Assembly (NCBI GenBank): GCA_025765615.1
Contig: JAIVFJ010000188.1
Location: forward strand, 60,925-124,924
Direction: 5' to 3'
DNA length: 64,000 nucleotides
Source of the DNA: Zopfochytrium polystomum
Taxonomy: Eukaryota; Chytridiomycota; Chytridiomycetes; Chytridiales; Chytridiaceae
Of this stretch, positions 1-10,160 are shown in pieces. Below the pieces are notes generated by a model that had not been told where the DNA came from, made no database searches, and saw only the letters and a list, made by a program, of their open reading frames with translations. Every line of letters begins with the position of its first letter. Within the stretch, counting starts at the first letter, position 1. The position numbers were made by a program, and so were the translations under genes.

Positions 1-1086
1 CCAATCAGCTGGTCCAATGGCGCTAGTGTCGCCCAGAGCAATCATGCAATCTACAAGACTGGCCTTGGCGTAGAGAGTAGCAGGCTGCACAATTTTCGCA
101 TTCACATCTGCTGTTGTGAGCCCACGAAAAGCTGCTCTAGTTCCACATTTTTTGATGAACGTGTGGAAGAAGGAAAGCCTAACACCCAAGGTCGTCATGC
201 CAGATGAGCTGGTTTCCAGTTGCGAGATCGCTGGGGCGTCGCTTGGAGCGCCGGTCATAAGTTCTCTGAGATCCAGAATTTTTGTACCGTCCACATAATC
301 TCTAAAGTCATTTGCAAACTCCTCGAAGTAATCGTCCAAGGCCCGTTGTTGAAGGCGGCTCAAAGGATGGAGTTCGAACACCAGTTTAGTCAATTTGTAA
401 GAATGCTTCTTTAGATCACCGATTTCAAAGGAGCCGTGGATCGACCCAATCAGGCCGACTTCCAGATGAGGCACAGATCTAGTCAAATCCGTGTTGAAAC
501 GGGCAAGATCGGTTGAGAATGCGAAATCCGCCTCATTAAGAATTTTGAACTTGATTTTCATTCGAAGAGAATCCAGCACTGAAAAGGGTTGAGTTTTTAG
601 TGTGGAAGGTAGTTTGTATTCACCTTGGGCAAACTCTTTGACTCCATTTTCGCCGCGATATTCACCAGATGGACAGAGTTTGGTGATTCCATTGATCTGG
701 ACAACGGCATCGCCGTGAAATAGCCTGGCGATCTTGTCGTACCAGGCGTCATTATGGTCGTCCAGTTCCAACTGCTTGACAAAATCCGTCATAAGGGCGG
801 TGGCGCCAAAGCTTTTGAGAAGACTGAAAAAGCTTCGGTCTTGATTTGTTGCGGCTGGACCCAGCGATTTGGTCGCCGCCGCGTATTTTGCGTTAAGACC
901 ATGCTCGACGTCGCTCTGAACACGCGAAATCGGCCTGGAGGTGTAGCTGCTAAAATTCCTCGCAATATCGGGAAGAAATCGCTTGTGCGAGGCAAAGTTT
1001 GGATCAGCGGAGTCGATGAAAAACGAGCGAATGGATCCAATATTGGGTGCGAGGCTGCTGTGGCGACGGAGTCTCCCACCACACAT
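1..1086 (-). CDS. SnoaL/NTF2-like domain protein, 3' part cut by window edge
   Basis: A single reading frame on the minus strand stays open from the ATG at 1084-1086 to base 1, so the C-terminus lies outside the window. About 100 residues in there is a stretch (LFHGDAVVQINGITKL, then PSGEYRGENGVKEF) that resembles the SnoaL-like/NTF2-like cone fold, where a pattern of this kind ('aGtyrGreev..ff') is common. The region after it (HLEVGLIGSIHGSFEIGD onwards) could be a second such unit or family-specific. No catalytic residues can be assigned and no function is proposed. The true start may lie in an upstream exon, because the frame is also open for about 50 bases before the chosen ATG. The coding call is firm; the domain call is tentative. 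Confidence 0.6.
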   Translation of the reverse strand, partial: MCGGRLRRHSSLAPNIGSIRSFFIDSADPNFASHKRFLPDIARNFSSYTSRPISRVQSDVEHGLNAKYAAATKSLGPAATNQDRSFFSLLKSFGATALMTDFVKQLELDDHNDAWYDKIARLFHGDAVVQINGITKLCPSGEYRGENGVKEFAQGEYKLPSTLKTQPFSVLDSLRMKIKFKILNEADFAFSTDLARFNTDLTRSVPHLEVGLIGSIHGSFEIGDLKKHSYKLTKLVFELHPLSRLQQRALDDYFEEFANDFRDYVDGTKILDLRELMTGAPSDAPAISQLETSSSGMTTLGVRLSFFHTFIKKCGTRAAFRGLTTADVNAKIVQPATLYAKASLVDCMIALGDTSAIGPADW

Positions 1087-1341
1087 CTCCAAAAAGGCGG
1101 CCAGGAACGCGGCTCTGGGCACTGGAACCTGCTTGCTGTTTCACCATAACGACGGGGCCTTCAAAAAAAATGGGTGATATTGGACCGCCGCGTTGTGTGA
1201 GGGTGGGTTGGTCTGAGATTTCGAAGAATGTGTGCTGCGCCGATAAATCTTGTGAAGGAGGAGGGTTGGTTTGGTAGTTGATTGGGTTATCGGATGGGGA
1301 AAAAAAAAGAGGTAAACCCCAAATAAAGAACCCAATCGAAA

Positions 1342-1806
1342 TCAATCACCCTTCAAGTAGTCGCTGACTGCATTATTTGCCTGGTAAAGCCAGCGTGAAC
1401 CAACAGACGGGCTAACGACGGCTATGAAAGCGCACCCCATTCCGCAAAAGATGTTCTCAGGATGCCTTTCCGGAGGTGTGACGGTCGCCAGGCACGCGGC
1501 ACGCACGATTGAGTTGACGCTTTCGCGGTGGCCCTGGTCCACAAGTGGGCCCACGGGGGACGCGAGGGGTGGCGTCCTCGGGAGGGACTTCTCGTACAGC
1601 CCGTCGATTAACGAGACTGATGCCGCCGAGGACGGTGCGGGAGGGCTGAATGAGGCAAGGAATGCTTCGGCGAGGCGACGACCGCTCCTGATGAGGCCCT
1701 CGAGTGAGCCACCTCCGCTGTGATCGCCGCGGCCGCCCTTGCCGGTGGTGCTGTTGTTGGTGTTCATGTGCCAAGAAGAAGTATGCGAGCTGGGAAACTG
1801 CGCCAT
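1342..1806 (-). CDS. hypothetical protein, 154 aa
   Basis: An intact ATG-to-stop frame. The N-terminal third is rich in Ser, Gly and Asn. The C-terminal part looks folded (NIFCGMGCAFIAVVSPSV, then RWLYQANNAVSDYLKGD), with two nearby Cys and a short hydrophobic stretch. I do not recognise the family. The stop overlaps a possible GT donor (ggtgattg), so this could be the first exon of the SnoaL-like gene downstream on the same strand; that cannot be decided from sequence alone. Confidence 0.35.
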   Translation of the reverse strand: MAQFPSSHTSSWHMNTNNSTTGKGGRGDHSGGGSLEGLIRSGRRLAEAFLASFSPPAPSSAASVSLIDGLYEKSLPRTPPLASPVGPLVDQGHRESVNSIVRAACLATVTPPERHPENIFCGMGCAFIAVVSPSVGSRWLYQANNAVSDYLKGD

Positions 1807-2136
1807 GCTGGAGAGACAAAGAGACAGACCGGCACTCGAAACTAAGCCTCCTTACTCGTTGATCGGAACGTCTCTTCCAGAAGCCAGGGAATCGTCCACC
1901 AGCGCGGGCCAATCACCGAAACCGGCGTAACAAAACCCTCGACACCCGCCAACAATCACAGCCCTCCATCGAAGCTCGTTCGTCGTCTTAAAAGCGGCTA
2001 GGGCCGCCTTCGGTCTCGCCAACCTCTTTCGCCTACCCCTCTCCCACCAAACCGAGACCTACCGTGGACTTCACAGATTAGATTTCGACCCGCCTCCCGC
2101 ATCGGCAGCACCGACCTCGTTGACCTCCTCCTGCGC
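1807..2136. other. intergenic, no feature recognised
   Basis: No convincing coding frame or structured element is seen. The stretch ends where homology to the second duplication copy begins, near 2137. Confidence 0.5.
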
Positions 2137-2377
2137 TACTGTCGAGCCACCGGCGCCCGACCATGCTGCCTCCTCTCCGTGGACTAATGCTTCATATGCT
2201 GCTATCTGTTTGTCATTGTTCATTTGTCGGAAGCGTGAGGCGTGGGGCGGCGAAAACTGCGAAGGGCGGCGGAAACTGAGCAGAAACCTCCAAAAAAGGG
2301 CCTTCTTGGTGGCTCACACAACTAATATTCTCGAGCGAAATGGCCGAAAAACAACAAACAAGCCAGAAACCTTCTTA

Positions 2378-4100
2378 CTAAAACTCAGTGGGCAGATCCT
2401 CGGTCGCGTCACTCATCGGTATGTCCTCCAACAGCCCCGGGTACGCGTCCACTAGCCGCACAACCTCCTCCCTCCGTACGCCAATCACCGAAACCGCCAT
2501 GACACCCTCGACCTCCACGGCGCGCCGCTTCTCATCCAAAACGTGCAGGACGACGCGCAGATCGTGTGCAATGACCGCGTCGTGCCACCGCCCGTCCGGG
2601 TTCATGCACGACGCGGGGTACTGCGGATCCTGCTTTGCCGAGAGCGGGGAGGGGACCGCGTCGCGTCGGTCGACGACAAGCGGCGGAGTCGCGAAGCGAA
2701 GCAAGGCGGTCTGGGACGCTGTGGTGTCGGGCAGTTGCGGGGAGTCGTCACGGGTCCACGACAGCGGAAGCAAGGTGTTTGACGATGCCGAGGGGTTGGA
2801 AGTCGGTGGTGCAAATTTGTACCGCTCACAGACCTTTTGCGTCGCGTGAGTGTGAACCTTTTTGCTCTTGTCGAATTTGGACTCTCCGCGGAGGTACCCG
2901 ATGACTTCAACAATCTCGACGGTGACGGCAGTGATTTCTGGAAGGGTTGACGTCCCGAGCAGCGCGCCGACTGTGATGTCGAGAAAGGCGGTGTCGGACG
3001 GGGCCAGGTGACTGTGCGCAAGCGACAGTTTCCACGGGAACTCAGGAGCTCTCGCCTGCATCGTTTCAACACGCTTTCTCAGTGCGCTCTGGAGGACGTC
3101 GGCGATTTGCGGCTTCGAATACATGAAGACGGAGATGTCTTTGGTGAGGGAGACAATGCCGTCGTCACCAAATAGTCCTTTCCTCGGAACAACGACTTCC
3201 ACCGTGAGCCTGTAGTGCGTGTTGGTCGCGGATTCGTTCAGGTTCAAAGCTATGAGGTCAACAGACGGAGGATACACTTGTGTGAAAACGTATCGGAACG
3301 AGGCGTAGAAGGATTCTCGCGGACCCTGTTCGCGGTCGAGAACTCAATGTAGCTTTTAAATTAACACTAAGAGAAGGAAAACTAACCAGCTTTTGGATCT
3401 GAAACCTGTGGAGGCTGGGCTGAACCATTCGCCATCTCAGCAGATGTTTGGCGACAGTCGGTGCGAGGGGCGTTCCGAAATCTACGCCTGAGACGTTCTC
3501 AAAAGCTGCCTTTACGAGGTTCTTGCTCGCCATGTTAGCGCTCAAGTCGAGCGACACGCTGAGGTGCTGAAGTGCGGTGGCTTTGTTGTTGGTGATGCGA
3601 ATCACCCCGGCGATGGACCACGGCCCGAGCCCCGGCAAGCCGTTGAAGCCGTGAACGAAAGGCGATGACGGCGCTGGTTGGAGGTCGTGATAGGCCTCGA
3701 CGGACCTGTGCAGCGCGATCTCGATGTCACCGGGTAGGCGGACGACGAAGCTCGAGGGGTCCGGCGCGATCTTTGGCGGGAGCACGCGAAAGTCGGGGAC
3801 GACGGGTCCCGGCTCAAGGTTGTTGCTCAGCATGCGCGCATCACCGCGCTGGAAGGAGAGCGGTGGGTGCCTGGCATCGTCGACGAACCCGCCGGTGCGA
3901 GTTTGTTGGAAGATGGGGAGAACGGGGTAGTCAGGCGCGCCTTGGGCGAGGAGGGTATCGAGGGATCGGCGGAGGATGGGGTGGGCGGCGAAGACGCGGG
4001 AGGAGGCGGAGGCCGAGTCGGGGTTGCCGAGGGTGGCGACGACGGAGACTTTAGGCGGGCCGGTGGCATCGGCGTTGCGGCGATTGTGATTGTGGAGCAT
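2378..4100 (-). CDS. arrestin-like protein, paralogue A
   Basis: Two exons, 4100-3387 and 3325-2378, with a 61-base GT-AG intron at a position shared by all four paralogues; the product is 553 aa. The N-terminal half contains a beta-rich stretch (FNGLPGLGPWSIAGVIRI, then a VSLDL strand) that resembles the arrestin N-domain. The C-terminal half starts at VYPPSVDLIALNLNES and ends with an IAHDLRVVLHVLD...VSVIGV pattern like the last strands of an arrestin C-domain. No signal peptide, membrane span or PPxY is visible. Alpha-arrestins act as adaptors for ubiquitination and endocytosis of membrane proteins; that role here is inference from a distant fold match. Genes B, C and D are paralogues on the same strand. 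Confidence 0.65.
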
Positions 4101-4232
4101 TGGTTTCTCGTGATTTGCGACGGAGCGAGCGAGAAGAAGCGTCTTGGACGGGATCGACGTTCGAACTGTGAGTGACTTTTATTTATTGCGCACAAGCGGT
4201 GCACGTGCTGCTCAGTCGATCCGATCCGTTTC

Positions 4233-4234
<2 letters not shown>

Positions 4235-4283
<49 letters not shown>

Positions 4284-4295
4284 GTCTGTCTGTCT
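4235..4295. repeat. TCTG microsatellite
   Basis: About 15 near-perfect TCTG units with one CTCT interruption, about 135 bases beyond the start codon of arrestin-like gene A. A shorter tract at the equivalent place in duplication copy B (20949-20975) shows that it predates the duplication and has changed length since. Confidence 0.95.
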
Positions 4296-4665
4296 CTTCT
4301 TTCCCTGAGGCTGTGCTGCTCACCAAATTCGGATGAGGCTGTCCCTTACTGCTCGTCCGAAGCGCACTGTCCATGTGGCTCGCGATTATTATTCTTCACA
4401 ACCACAATAGAAACTGGGGCTTGGGGATGGGCTTTTCTTCGTGTTGTGGGTTTCAAACATTCAAATACAGGTATGTATCCGAGTGCGCTGTCGCAATGTG
4501 CCCTCGCGATACAATCCGCCATTTTGCACGTTGACTTGTCAGACCGATGACATCGCTGCGTCGGAGAGAGGACATATCGGAGTGCAAAAATTGGGAAAAT
4601 AAGGAGAAGAAAAAAGATCTCAGGTTCGCACTGCTCGCCTCGTTCTCCCTTGTCTTTACGGTACG

Positions 4666-5272
4666 ATGGCCGCCGTGGCCGCCGTGGCACCCGCCCTCGA
4701 CGTCAACAACGTTCTCGTGAACGGCGTGCACCTCCATGCCTGCGGGTGTGCGATGCTGGCGGCGACCTTCGCTGGCAGCCTGGGTGGGTTCGCCCTGCAG
4801 GTAACGCAAACGAATGTGGTGTGTCGGGCGGCCGCCTTGGCGGCCCTCCTCAAGTGGGTGCGTCCTGCTCCGAACGGCGACGGCTTCTTCGACTTCATCA
4901 TCGCCGCCAGCGCCTCCTCCTCCGCCTCCCCATGTGAACACGGCGGCAAACGACGGTGCGGTCGATCCAGCTGTTTTACTGGCGCAGCTGGCAGCCCTGC
5001 GCGCTCAGGTCGCCGCGCTCCAGACGGAACGTGCAGCGATCGAACAAGAGCTGGCGGCGTCGGCGGACACAGTTTCCCAGACATTGTACGCGGTCTCTGA
5101 CACCGGCAGTTCGGCCTCGTCTACGTTCCTCGGCACGCCACTGGGCCAGAACGCCAATGTCAACTCTGTTACGGACGGAACGGTGAGGCTCACTTCCTCT
5201 GGTGCTGGATGTGGGTTGTGTGAGGCTCTATCATGCCCTGGTGAAGGGCTCCTCTCGTTTGCCGTTGATTAA
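4666..5272 (+). pseudogene. disrupted gene with membrane segment and coiled coil
   Basis: One frame starts at 4666 and encodes a hydrophobic segment (GCAMLAATFAGSLGGFALQ). It is followed by a possible 54-base intron (gtaacg...ctcaag) and a short conserved-looking piece (PNGDGFFDFII). The frame then shifts within a Pro/Ser codon run near 4900-4925. A second frame continues with a strong heptad pattern (LLAQLAALRAQVAALQTERA) and a Ser/Thr-rich tail, ending at a stop at 5272 or at a donor near 5182. This looks like one gene broken by an indel at the edge of the transposon-rich tract. The family is not recognised. Confidence 0.4.
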
Positions 5273-5652
5273 CACAGCTCTGGCACGCATTTGGCGGCTT
5301 GCCCATCAACACCACGTGTCTCTCCGTTCCATCATGTCCCAGGTGTGACGAATGTTGAGGCAGACTGTATTTCCTGTGAGGACCCACACGATGACTATCG
5401 GCTCTCCTCGGATTGTTTTGTGGCCTGTTGGTCTGACTGTTCGGCTCTCTTTCTGCAGGCTCCAGGTACATACCACTTTGGGCGCTGTCCTATTGCACCG
5501 CACCCCAGCTCGTCCTCGTTTGTCTCGTCCTTGCCAGCTTCGCACTCCCTTTCGTCCTATGTCAGCGAGCGGGTGGCCGCCACTGTGGGCCATGGCTGGT
5601 CATTTTGCATCAGAAACCGATCTGTAGCTACCAAACCAGACATTTTCTGGAG

Positions 5653-5821
5653 GGAGTGGGAATCAAAACCAGAGGCAAGAAAAATGGTGGTGTGAGCTCC
5701 CATTTTTCAAGAATGGGAGCTGGGGGAAACCAGTTTTTGCCAAAGGTGTTGGGGATTGAAACAAGAGACAAGGAAAAATGGTAGCGGGAGCTCCCATTTT
5801 CCAAGAATGGGAGCTGGGGCA
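5653..5821. repeat. two imperfect tandem units, each with a perfect hairpin
   Basis: Two units of about 75 bases share GGAATCAAAACCAGAGGCAAG-type sequence followed by a stem-loop. The stems are agctcccatt (5695-5704 and 5789-5798) pairing with aatgggagct (5712-5721 and 5806-5815). Each has a 10-bp perfect stem and a 7-base loop. Confidence 0.85.
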
Positions 5822-7577
5822 CCCACCTCAAGATGATCAGAGGTGGATATAGAAGAAGGAGACAATCAACTTTATTCTTTGCTCTGATGGAAAGATGCTT
5901 CATTCACTATGAACAACAATGTTTCTTGGCTTTTTCACCGCTGCCCAAGACCTGCCACCACCAGTTTTGACTCGTCCAATCGCACCTTGCACAAGCCTCA
6001 TGTCAATAACAACTGTTTCTAATTTTTTTTCCTGAGCACATCACTCGAACGACCTTAGAATGAGCACTTCAAGCAGCTAATCGGAAGTGGTTTTTCCTCC
6101 ACATAATGGAAAGTTCTTCTGAACAATATGCGAAAAAAATCTTGGGAACACATAGAATTGATAACAACAAAGCCTTGCTCCTGCATCTCAGATGAATTGT
6201 TGCATATATAAGATGTTAGGCGGAACTGACTGGTTAGCAGCAAGAGGCACAAGACGGACCCGAACCTATTGTGACTGTTAGTTATCGTTCTCACAATGCC
6301 CATGGGAGAGCGAGCCACCGCCAATGCAGACCTGGGCACTGGCTTGCACTGATGACTAATACTCTGAGTATTAAGTGGAATGGAAACCTGGTGTCAACAG
6401 TTTTCCTCCTCCTCTGCTCAAGCAGATAATATAGGAGAGGTTTTTACCCTGTGCTGGTCATGCTTGCCTAGCAACTATTACAGTGTGTATATTATCATCA
6501 TGTGTCAATAATTCATAACAGAGTATTTTTTTCTCGTTCTCTCCAAGTTGGGGAGAAGGACCACCCACAAACACACATCTCCACTTCATTCACTCCTTCC
6601 ACTCACTCACCCAGAGTACACTGTTCACACAAGAAAACTCAGTGAGAATATCTGAGTTGATCATCCAGGTCGTTTCGTCTCACCTCACCAAAAGATGTGC
6701 GCCAGAATTGTCACTAATCAATTCAAGGAGGCGCGCTGAAGCAATGTCATAAGTATGTGGGTCTGACTCTTTAGGGTGAAGGACTGCCAAGCGACATCCA
6801 GGCCCAGGAAAGAAGCTCTCCCAACAAGATTCCTCATCGTCTTCCAGCTCAGCTTCATTTGATGGAATCTCAGCTGCTTTTTTGGTCATCGACGTGATTG
6901 ATAAAGCATCTTCTCCATCCAACTGATCCTCTCTTGTGTTGGAAATGTAGGTTTCTGAAGCTTCAAGTTATTGCATCTGATTGATTGCCAGGACATACAC
7001 TCTCTTGGAAATACAGGCAATCGGCTTTCAGGGCAGCAAAGCTGTGGATTCTTGCTTCTCAAATCAAAAATAGGGCATATGCAAAATCTGTGTCTGACTG
7101 GTTGCCGCAGAGAACACTGTGTCAGGATGGGGATGATGTCCTTTTCAATACTCCAGCTAAGGACGGTGAGAAGCCATTGGAAGAGGAACAGCTCTTTGCG
7201 TTTTTGGGGTAAGGTTGCCTTCTTGCATAGTTTTTGCGCACTGATTTGGAATGCAGGAGTAATGTCTTTCATAACACATTCCTCACGGTTGATAGATTCT
7301 GATCTGTCACAAAAGTCAATTGGAGATTTTCCTGGCCAGCCACTGCTTTCTGCTATTCTGACATCTTTTGGGGCAAAATTGAAAGACGGCCATCTTATCA
7401 GAATACTGTCTAAAGAAGGAAAAAATCTGTCCCTTCTCCAACTTATTTCAAATGTGGAAGCCCTGCTGCTGCAGCACCTTTTCTGGGTGAGTGATTGTTT
7501 TTACTGAAGAAGCTTAAATATGCTAATGTAGTTGGAAAACTCTCCTGGTCCTACCAAGGCTGATTCTAGGAAGGCTG
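5822..7577. other. transposon-like debris with short coding fragments
   Basis: This stretch has lower GC than the gene-bearing parts. It holds short open fragments that look once-coding but belong to no family I recognise: minus strand 6680-6922 (acidic, with ESCWESFFPGPGCRLAVLHP) and plus strand 6985-7212 (LWILASQIKNRAYAKSVSDW, ending at a GT that could be a donor), with a continuation to about 7500 interrupted by a stop. It is most simply the remains of a mobile element. Confidence 0.4.
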
Positions 7578-8237
7578 ATGATAGCACTGCTGCCCCATCT
7601 GCTGATTCTGCACTGGCTGGCTCATCAATGGCAAACGCACCTTTTCAGTTCCACTGGCGGCTCAACTGGTGGTGCTTCTAGTTCACTGGACTCTGAACCC
7701 TCAACTCCATCTGCTTCATTGGACGCAACTGCTGAGGCTCAGCCCAACCGAGCTGCTGCGGCAGCAGCAGAAGCTGCCTGGAAAGTGGCACAGACATTCA
7801 AGCTTCCTCCGCCTGTGTATTGTCAGCAGACTGCTTCAACAAAAGGATCTGGAGAGCCGCAAGCCACACCAGCAGCAGTTCCAAATCAGCCCAGCAATCC
7901 TCCAATTGACACGAAAAAAGGCGACGCTTCTGACCAAGCTGCAGAAAAACAAGTTCCAAAACAACCCAGCAATCAGCCTATTGCCAAGAAAGACGACGCT
8001 TCAGAGTCAGTTGCAGAAAATCAAGTCGCAAATCAACAACTCCCTGCGAAAAGGCATAGGTTCGCCCAGCACTATGATAACCTTAAAGAATGGTACAATG
8101 ATGAATTTGACGACTGTGAATTTGCAGCTTTGGCTTCAGTCAGGGAGGATTTAGAAAAAACAGCGCAAGCAGCAGAAAGTGAGAACAATGAGCTCCATAG
8201 CGTCTTTCATCCAGCTGATGCAGAGCTGCACTCATAA
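7578..8237 (+). CDS. Gln/Pro/Ala-rich protein, possible retroelement Gag
   Basis: An uninterrupted 219-codon frame. It begins with a short hydrophobic stretch, continues with Ser/Thr/Ala-rich low complexity and an imperfect repeat (KQVPKQPSNQPIAKKDDAS and a similar unit before it), and ends in an acidic tail (LKEWYNDEFDDCEFAALASV). There is no zinc knuckle. Its place upstream of DIRS-like RT fragments, with the Gypsy element inserted between, fits the Gag position of a DIRS-type element, but the sequence alone does not show this. Confidence 0.35.
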   Translation: MIALLPHLLILHWLAHQWQTHLFSSTGGSTGGASSSLDSEPSTPSASLDATAEAQPNRAAAAAAEAAWKVAQTFKLPPPVYCQQTASTKGSGEPQATPAAVPNQPSNPPIDTKKGDASDQAAEKQVPKQPSNQPIAKKDDASESVAENQVANQQLPAKRHRFAQHYDNLKEWYNDEFDDCEFAALASVREDLEKTAQAAESENNELHSVFHPADAELHS

Positions 8238-8315
8238 ACTTGAGGAACTTTCTGTATGGTCTGATATGCGTGTGAGTTTGCTTCTGAACCCTGTAGCATT
8301 GTGATTGGTGATGCG

Positions 8316-8492
8316 CTGTTGGATGGCTTCAGTGGTGGTGGAAAATCTGCAGCGTGGTGGCATCCTGTGCTGCTATTTGGTGGCGATGGTAGGGGAGGAA
8401 ATGATGGTGCAATTGCAGCAGTGGCAATCAGCGAAGCGATGTTGAATGGCATCAGCAGTGGTGGGAGATCTTCAGCATGCTAGTGTCCATCC
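8316..8492. repeat. degenerate direct repeat
   Basis: Two imperfect copies of about 50 bases (near 8316-8366 and 8438-8492) share gttg(g/a)atggc(t/a)tcag...gtggtgg, then a tail ending in catcc. No function is evident. Confidence 0.55.
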
Positions 8493-8838
8493 TGCTCTCT
8501 GGGGGCTGAGCGCTGCTGTTTGCGATCTTCGCAGGGGAGATTGCAGGTGGCGGGAGTGATGATGCTGCAATCACGATTGGGCGAGACCCATCGCCACTTC
8601 TGCGATTGCTCCTGCTACCAGCAGCTGGCGGCATTGGAAGTCAAAAGGAAAGGCAAGGTTTCAAGAAGAGACATCGAAGTCTGACTCTTCCAGTCTTATG
8701 GACCCTGAAGAAGCGTTGATTTCATTTGTCCCTCACTGTGCATAACAACCCTTCAAGGCATCAACAGAGTTTCCAGCAAGCATTGCTCCTCTCATGCAAA
8801 CTGACGTCTATATCTCCATGGGACTGTACAGACTGACT

Positions 8839-8843
8839 GCACC
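8839..8843. repeat. target site duplication, left (GCACC)
   Basis: The five bases directly before the 5' LTR are identical to 12739-12743 after the 3' LTR. Confidence 0.9.
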
Positions 8844-9196
8844 TGTTATGAATCACCCTCTGGAAACCTCTGGAACCTTCTAGAACATTCCTTCATGGAA
8901 CCTTCTGGAACCTTCTGGAACCTTTTAGAACATTCCTTCATGGAACCTTGTGGAACCTTCTGGAACCTTCTTTGCTTTCCTGACTTGTCTTGTTGTCATT
9001 GGTATCATTGGTATCATTGTATTACTAATTGCTCTTTCTGGAACTTTCTTGGAGTCTTGACAAGGAACACTCTCAAAAGGTATAAAAGGGGGATGGGGGA
9101 CCTGTCCCATCCCTCAAGTGAATTATTGTTTCCAATACAATCATCACTCCTCTCAGTTCCTTGTCTGCCTTGTCCTGTCCTGCCCTGTTCCTGACA
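8844..9196 (+). repeat. 5' LTR
   Basis: 353 bases, TGTTATGAAT...GTTCCTGACA. The first half is built from degenerate tggaaccttctggaacctt units. It contains a TATA box at 9081-9087 and the likely transcript start near 9116. Confidence 0.95.
9081..9087 (+). promoter_or_regulatory. TATA box of the LTR promoter
   Basis: TATAAAA lies about 35 bases before 9116, where the self-primer sequence begins. That spacing fits a TATA-driven start at the beginning of the R region. Confidence 0.75.
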
Positions 9197-9198
9197 TC

Positions 9199-9209
9199 AT
9201 AATTCACTT
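9199..9209 (+). other. self-priming primer binding site (Tf1 type)
   Basis: ATAATTCACTT, two bases after the 5' LTR, is exactly complementary over 11 bases to AAGTGAATTAT at 9116-9126 inside the LTR. Complementarity stops at both ends. In Tf1/sushi elements the first 11 bases of the transcript fold back to prime minus-strand synthesis; the same length and geometry are seen here, with a TATA box placed to start transcription at about 9116. Confidence 0.85.
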
Positions 9210-9236
9210 CACCCTCTCCTACTACTCTCTGCCATC

Positions 9237-10160
9237 ATGTCTGACCCAAACAACACCTTCCCTGATGCAACTGCCTTCCAAGCCTTGATGGACCAATTAC
9301 AAGCCCTTTCAAGACAGACACACCAACTTCAAGAACAAGTCCTTCACCAGCAGCACCAGCTTCAACAACAACTTCACCAACAAGAACATCAAGCTCTTCC
9401 CCTGCCTCAAGCCAACCAAGCAAGAGAGCCCAAGGTTCCCAGCCCTGACAAGTTCACTGGGCTGGCCAAAGACCTTAGGAACTTCATGGCCACTGTGGAG
9501 AATGTCATCCTTCTCCAACCTTCAAGATTTCCCAGTGAGCAAGTCAAGGTTCTTTTCACAAGCACCCTCCTGTCTGGTCAAGCTCAATCATGGTACAGAT
9601 CTCTCCCAAGCACACCCACCACCCTGCAAGAGCTCTGGGAGGGGCTGGAGGCTACCTTTGGTGACCCCTACGCATCTTGGACAGCAAGATCCAAGCTCAA
9701 GCATATCAAGCAAGGAAAGCAATCTTGTGTGGCCTACACCAACCAATTCAAGCAACTAGCCAGAGACTCTGGATACAATGATGCAGCTCTGATGGAGCTG
9801 TACCATGATGGTCTCCATGAGTCTATCCAAGACATGCTCTCCCAGTCTCTGCACATCCCTGAGACCTTGGAAGAGTACATTCTCCTTGCCATCAAGATTG
9901 ACAACAGACTCTACTCCAAGAGGCTGAAGCAAAGACAAGTAGGAACTACATCAAGACCTACCCCAGTTCCTCAAGCTCTTACAGTTCCTGAACCCATGCA
10001 AGTGGATGCAGTTGAGACACTTCCTAAGGGTCCTCTGAGCCAAGAGGAGAAAGCAAGGAGGGCCCAGCAGGGACTGTGTTTTTACTGTGGCTCCAAGGAG
10101 CATGCTGTCAAGGACTGCCCAAGGAAGAAGCACCCAAACTCCCAGGTCCAGGCTCACTGA
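9237..10160 (+). CDS. Gag of the Gypsy element
   Basis: 307 aa. A Gln/His-rich N-terminal coiled region is followed by a retrotransposon Gag capsid domain (FMATVENVILLQPSRFPSEQ, then SGQAQSWYRSL and LWEGLEATFGDPY) and one CCHC zinc knuckle (CFYCGSKEHAVKDC) near the C-terminus. It packages the element RNA. The frame is intact. The next frame overlaps its end by at least 85 bases in the -1 phase, which suggests programmed -1 frameshifting or another way of joining Gag to the downstream domains. Confidence 0.93.
   Translation: MSDPNNTFPDATAFQALMDQLQALSRQTHQLQEQVLHQQHQLQQQLHQQEHQALPLPQANQAREPKVPSPDKFTGLAKDLRNFMATVENVILLQPSRFPSEQVKVLFTSTLLSGQAQSWYRSLPSTPTTLQELWEGLEATFGDPYASWTARSKLKHIKQGKQSCVAYTNQFKQLARDSGYNDAALMELYHDGLHESIQDMLSQSLHIPETLEEYILLAIKIDNRLYSKRLKQRQVGTTSRPTPVPQALTVPEPMQVDAVETLPKGPLSQEEKARRAQQGLCFYCGSKEHAVKDCPRKKHPNSQVQAH

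Larger units (their letters stand above)
2137..4345. repeat. segmental duplication, copy A
   Basis: About 2.2 kb that matches 18892-21015 in the same orientation. It includes the flank left of the arrestin-like gene (shared ctgtcgagc...cggcgcccgac), the whole gene, the TCTG microsatellite and the sequence just beyond it (caccaaat..attcggatgag). Similarity is high but clearly not complete, so the duplication is not recent. Boundaries were set by eye. Confidence 0.85.

Noticed and set aside
3665..4054. Plus-strand Arg/Gly-rich open frame opposite arrestin-like gene A
   Set aside because: It is the antisense shadow of a GC-rich exon; composition and position follow the real gene.
8895..9194. 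99-codon frame inside both LTRs
   Set aside because: It translates the repetitive tggaaccttc units; present only because the LTR lacks stops in that frame.
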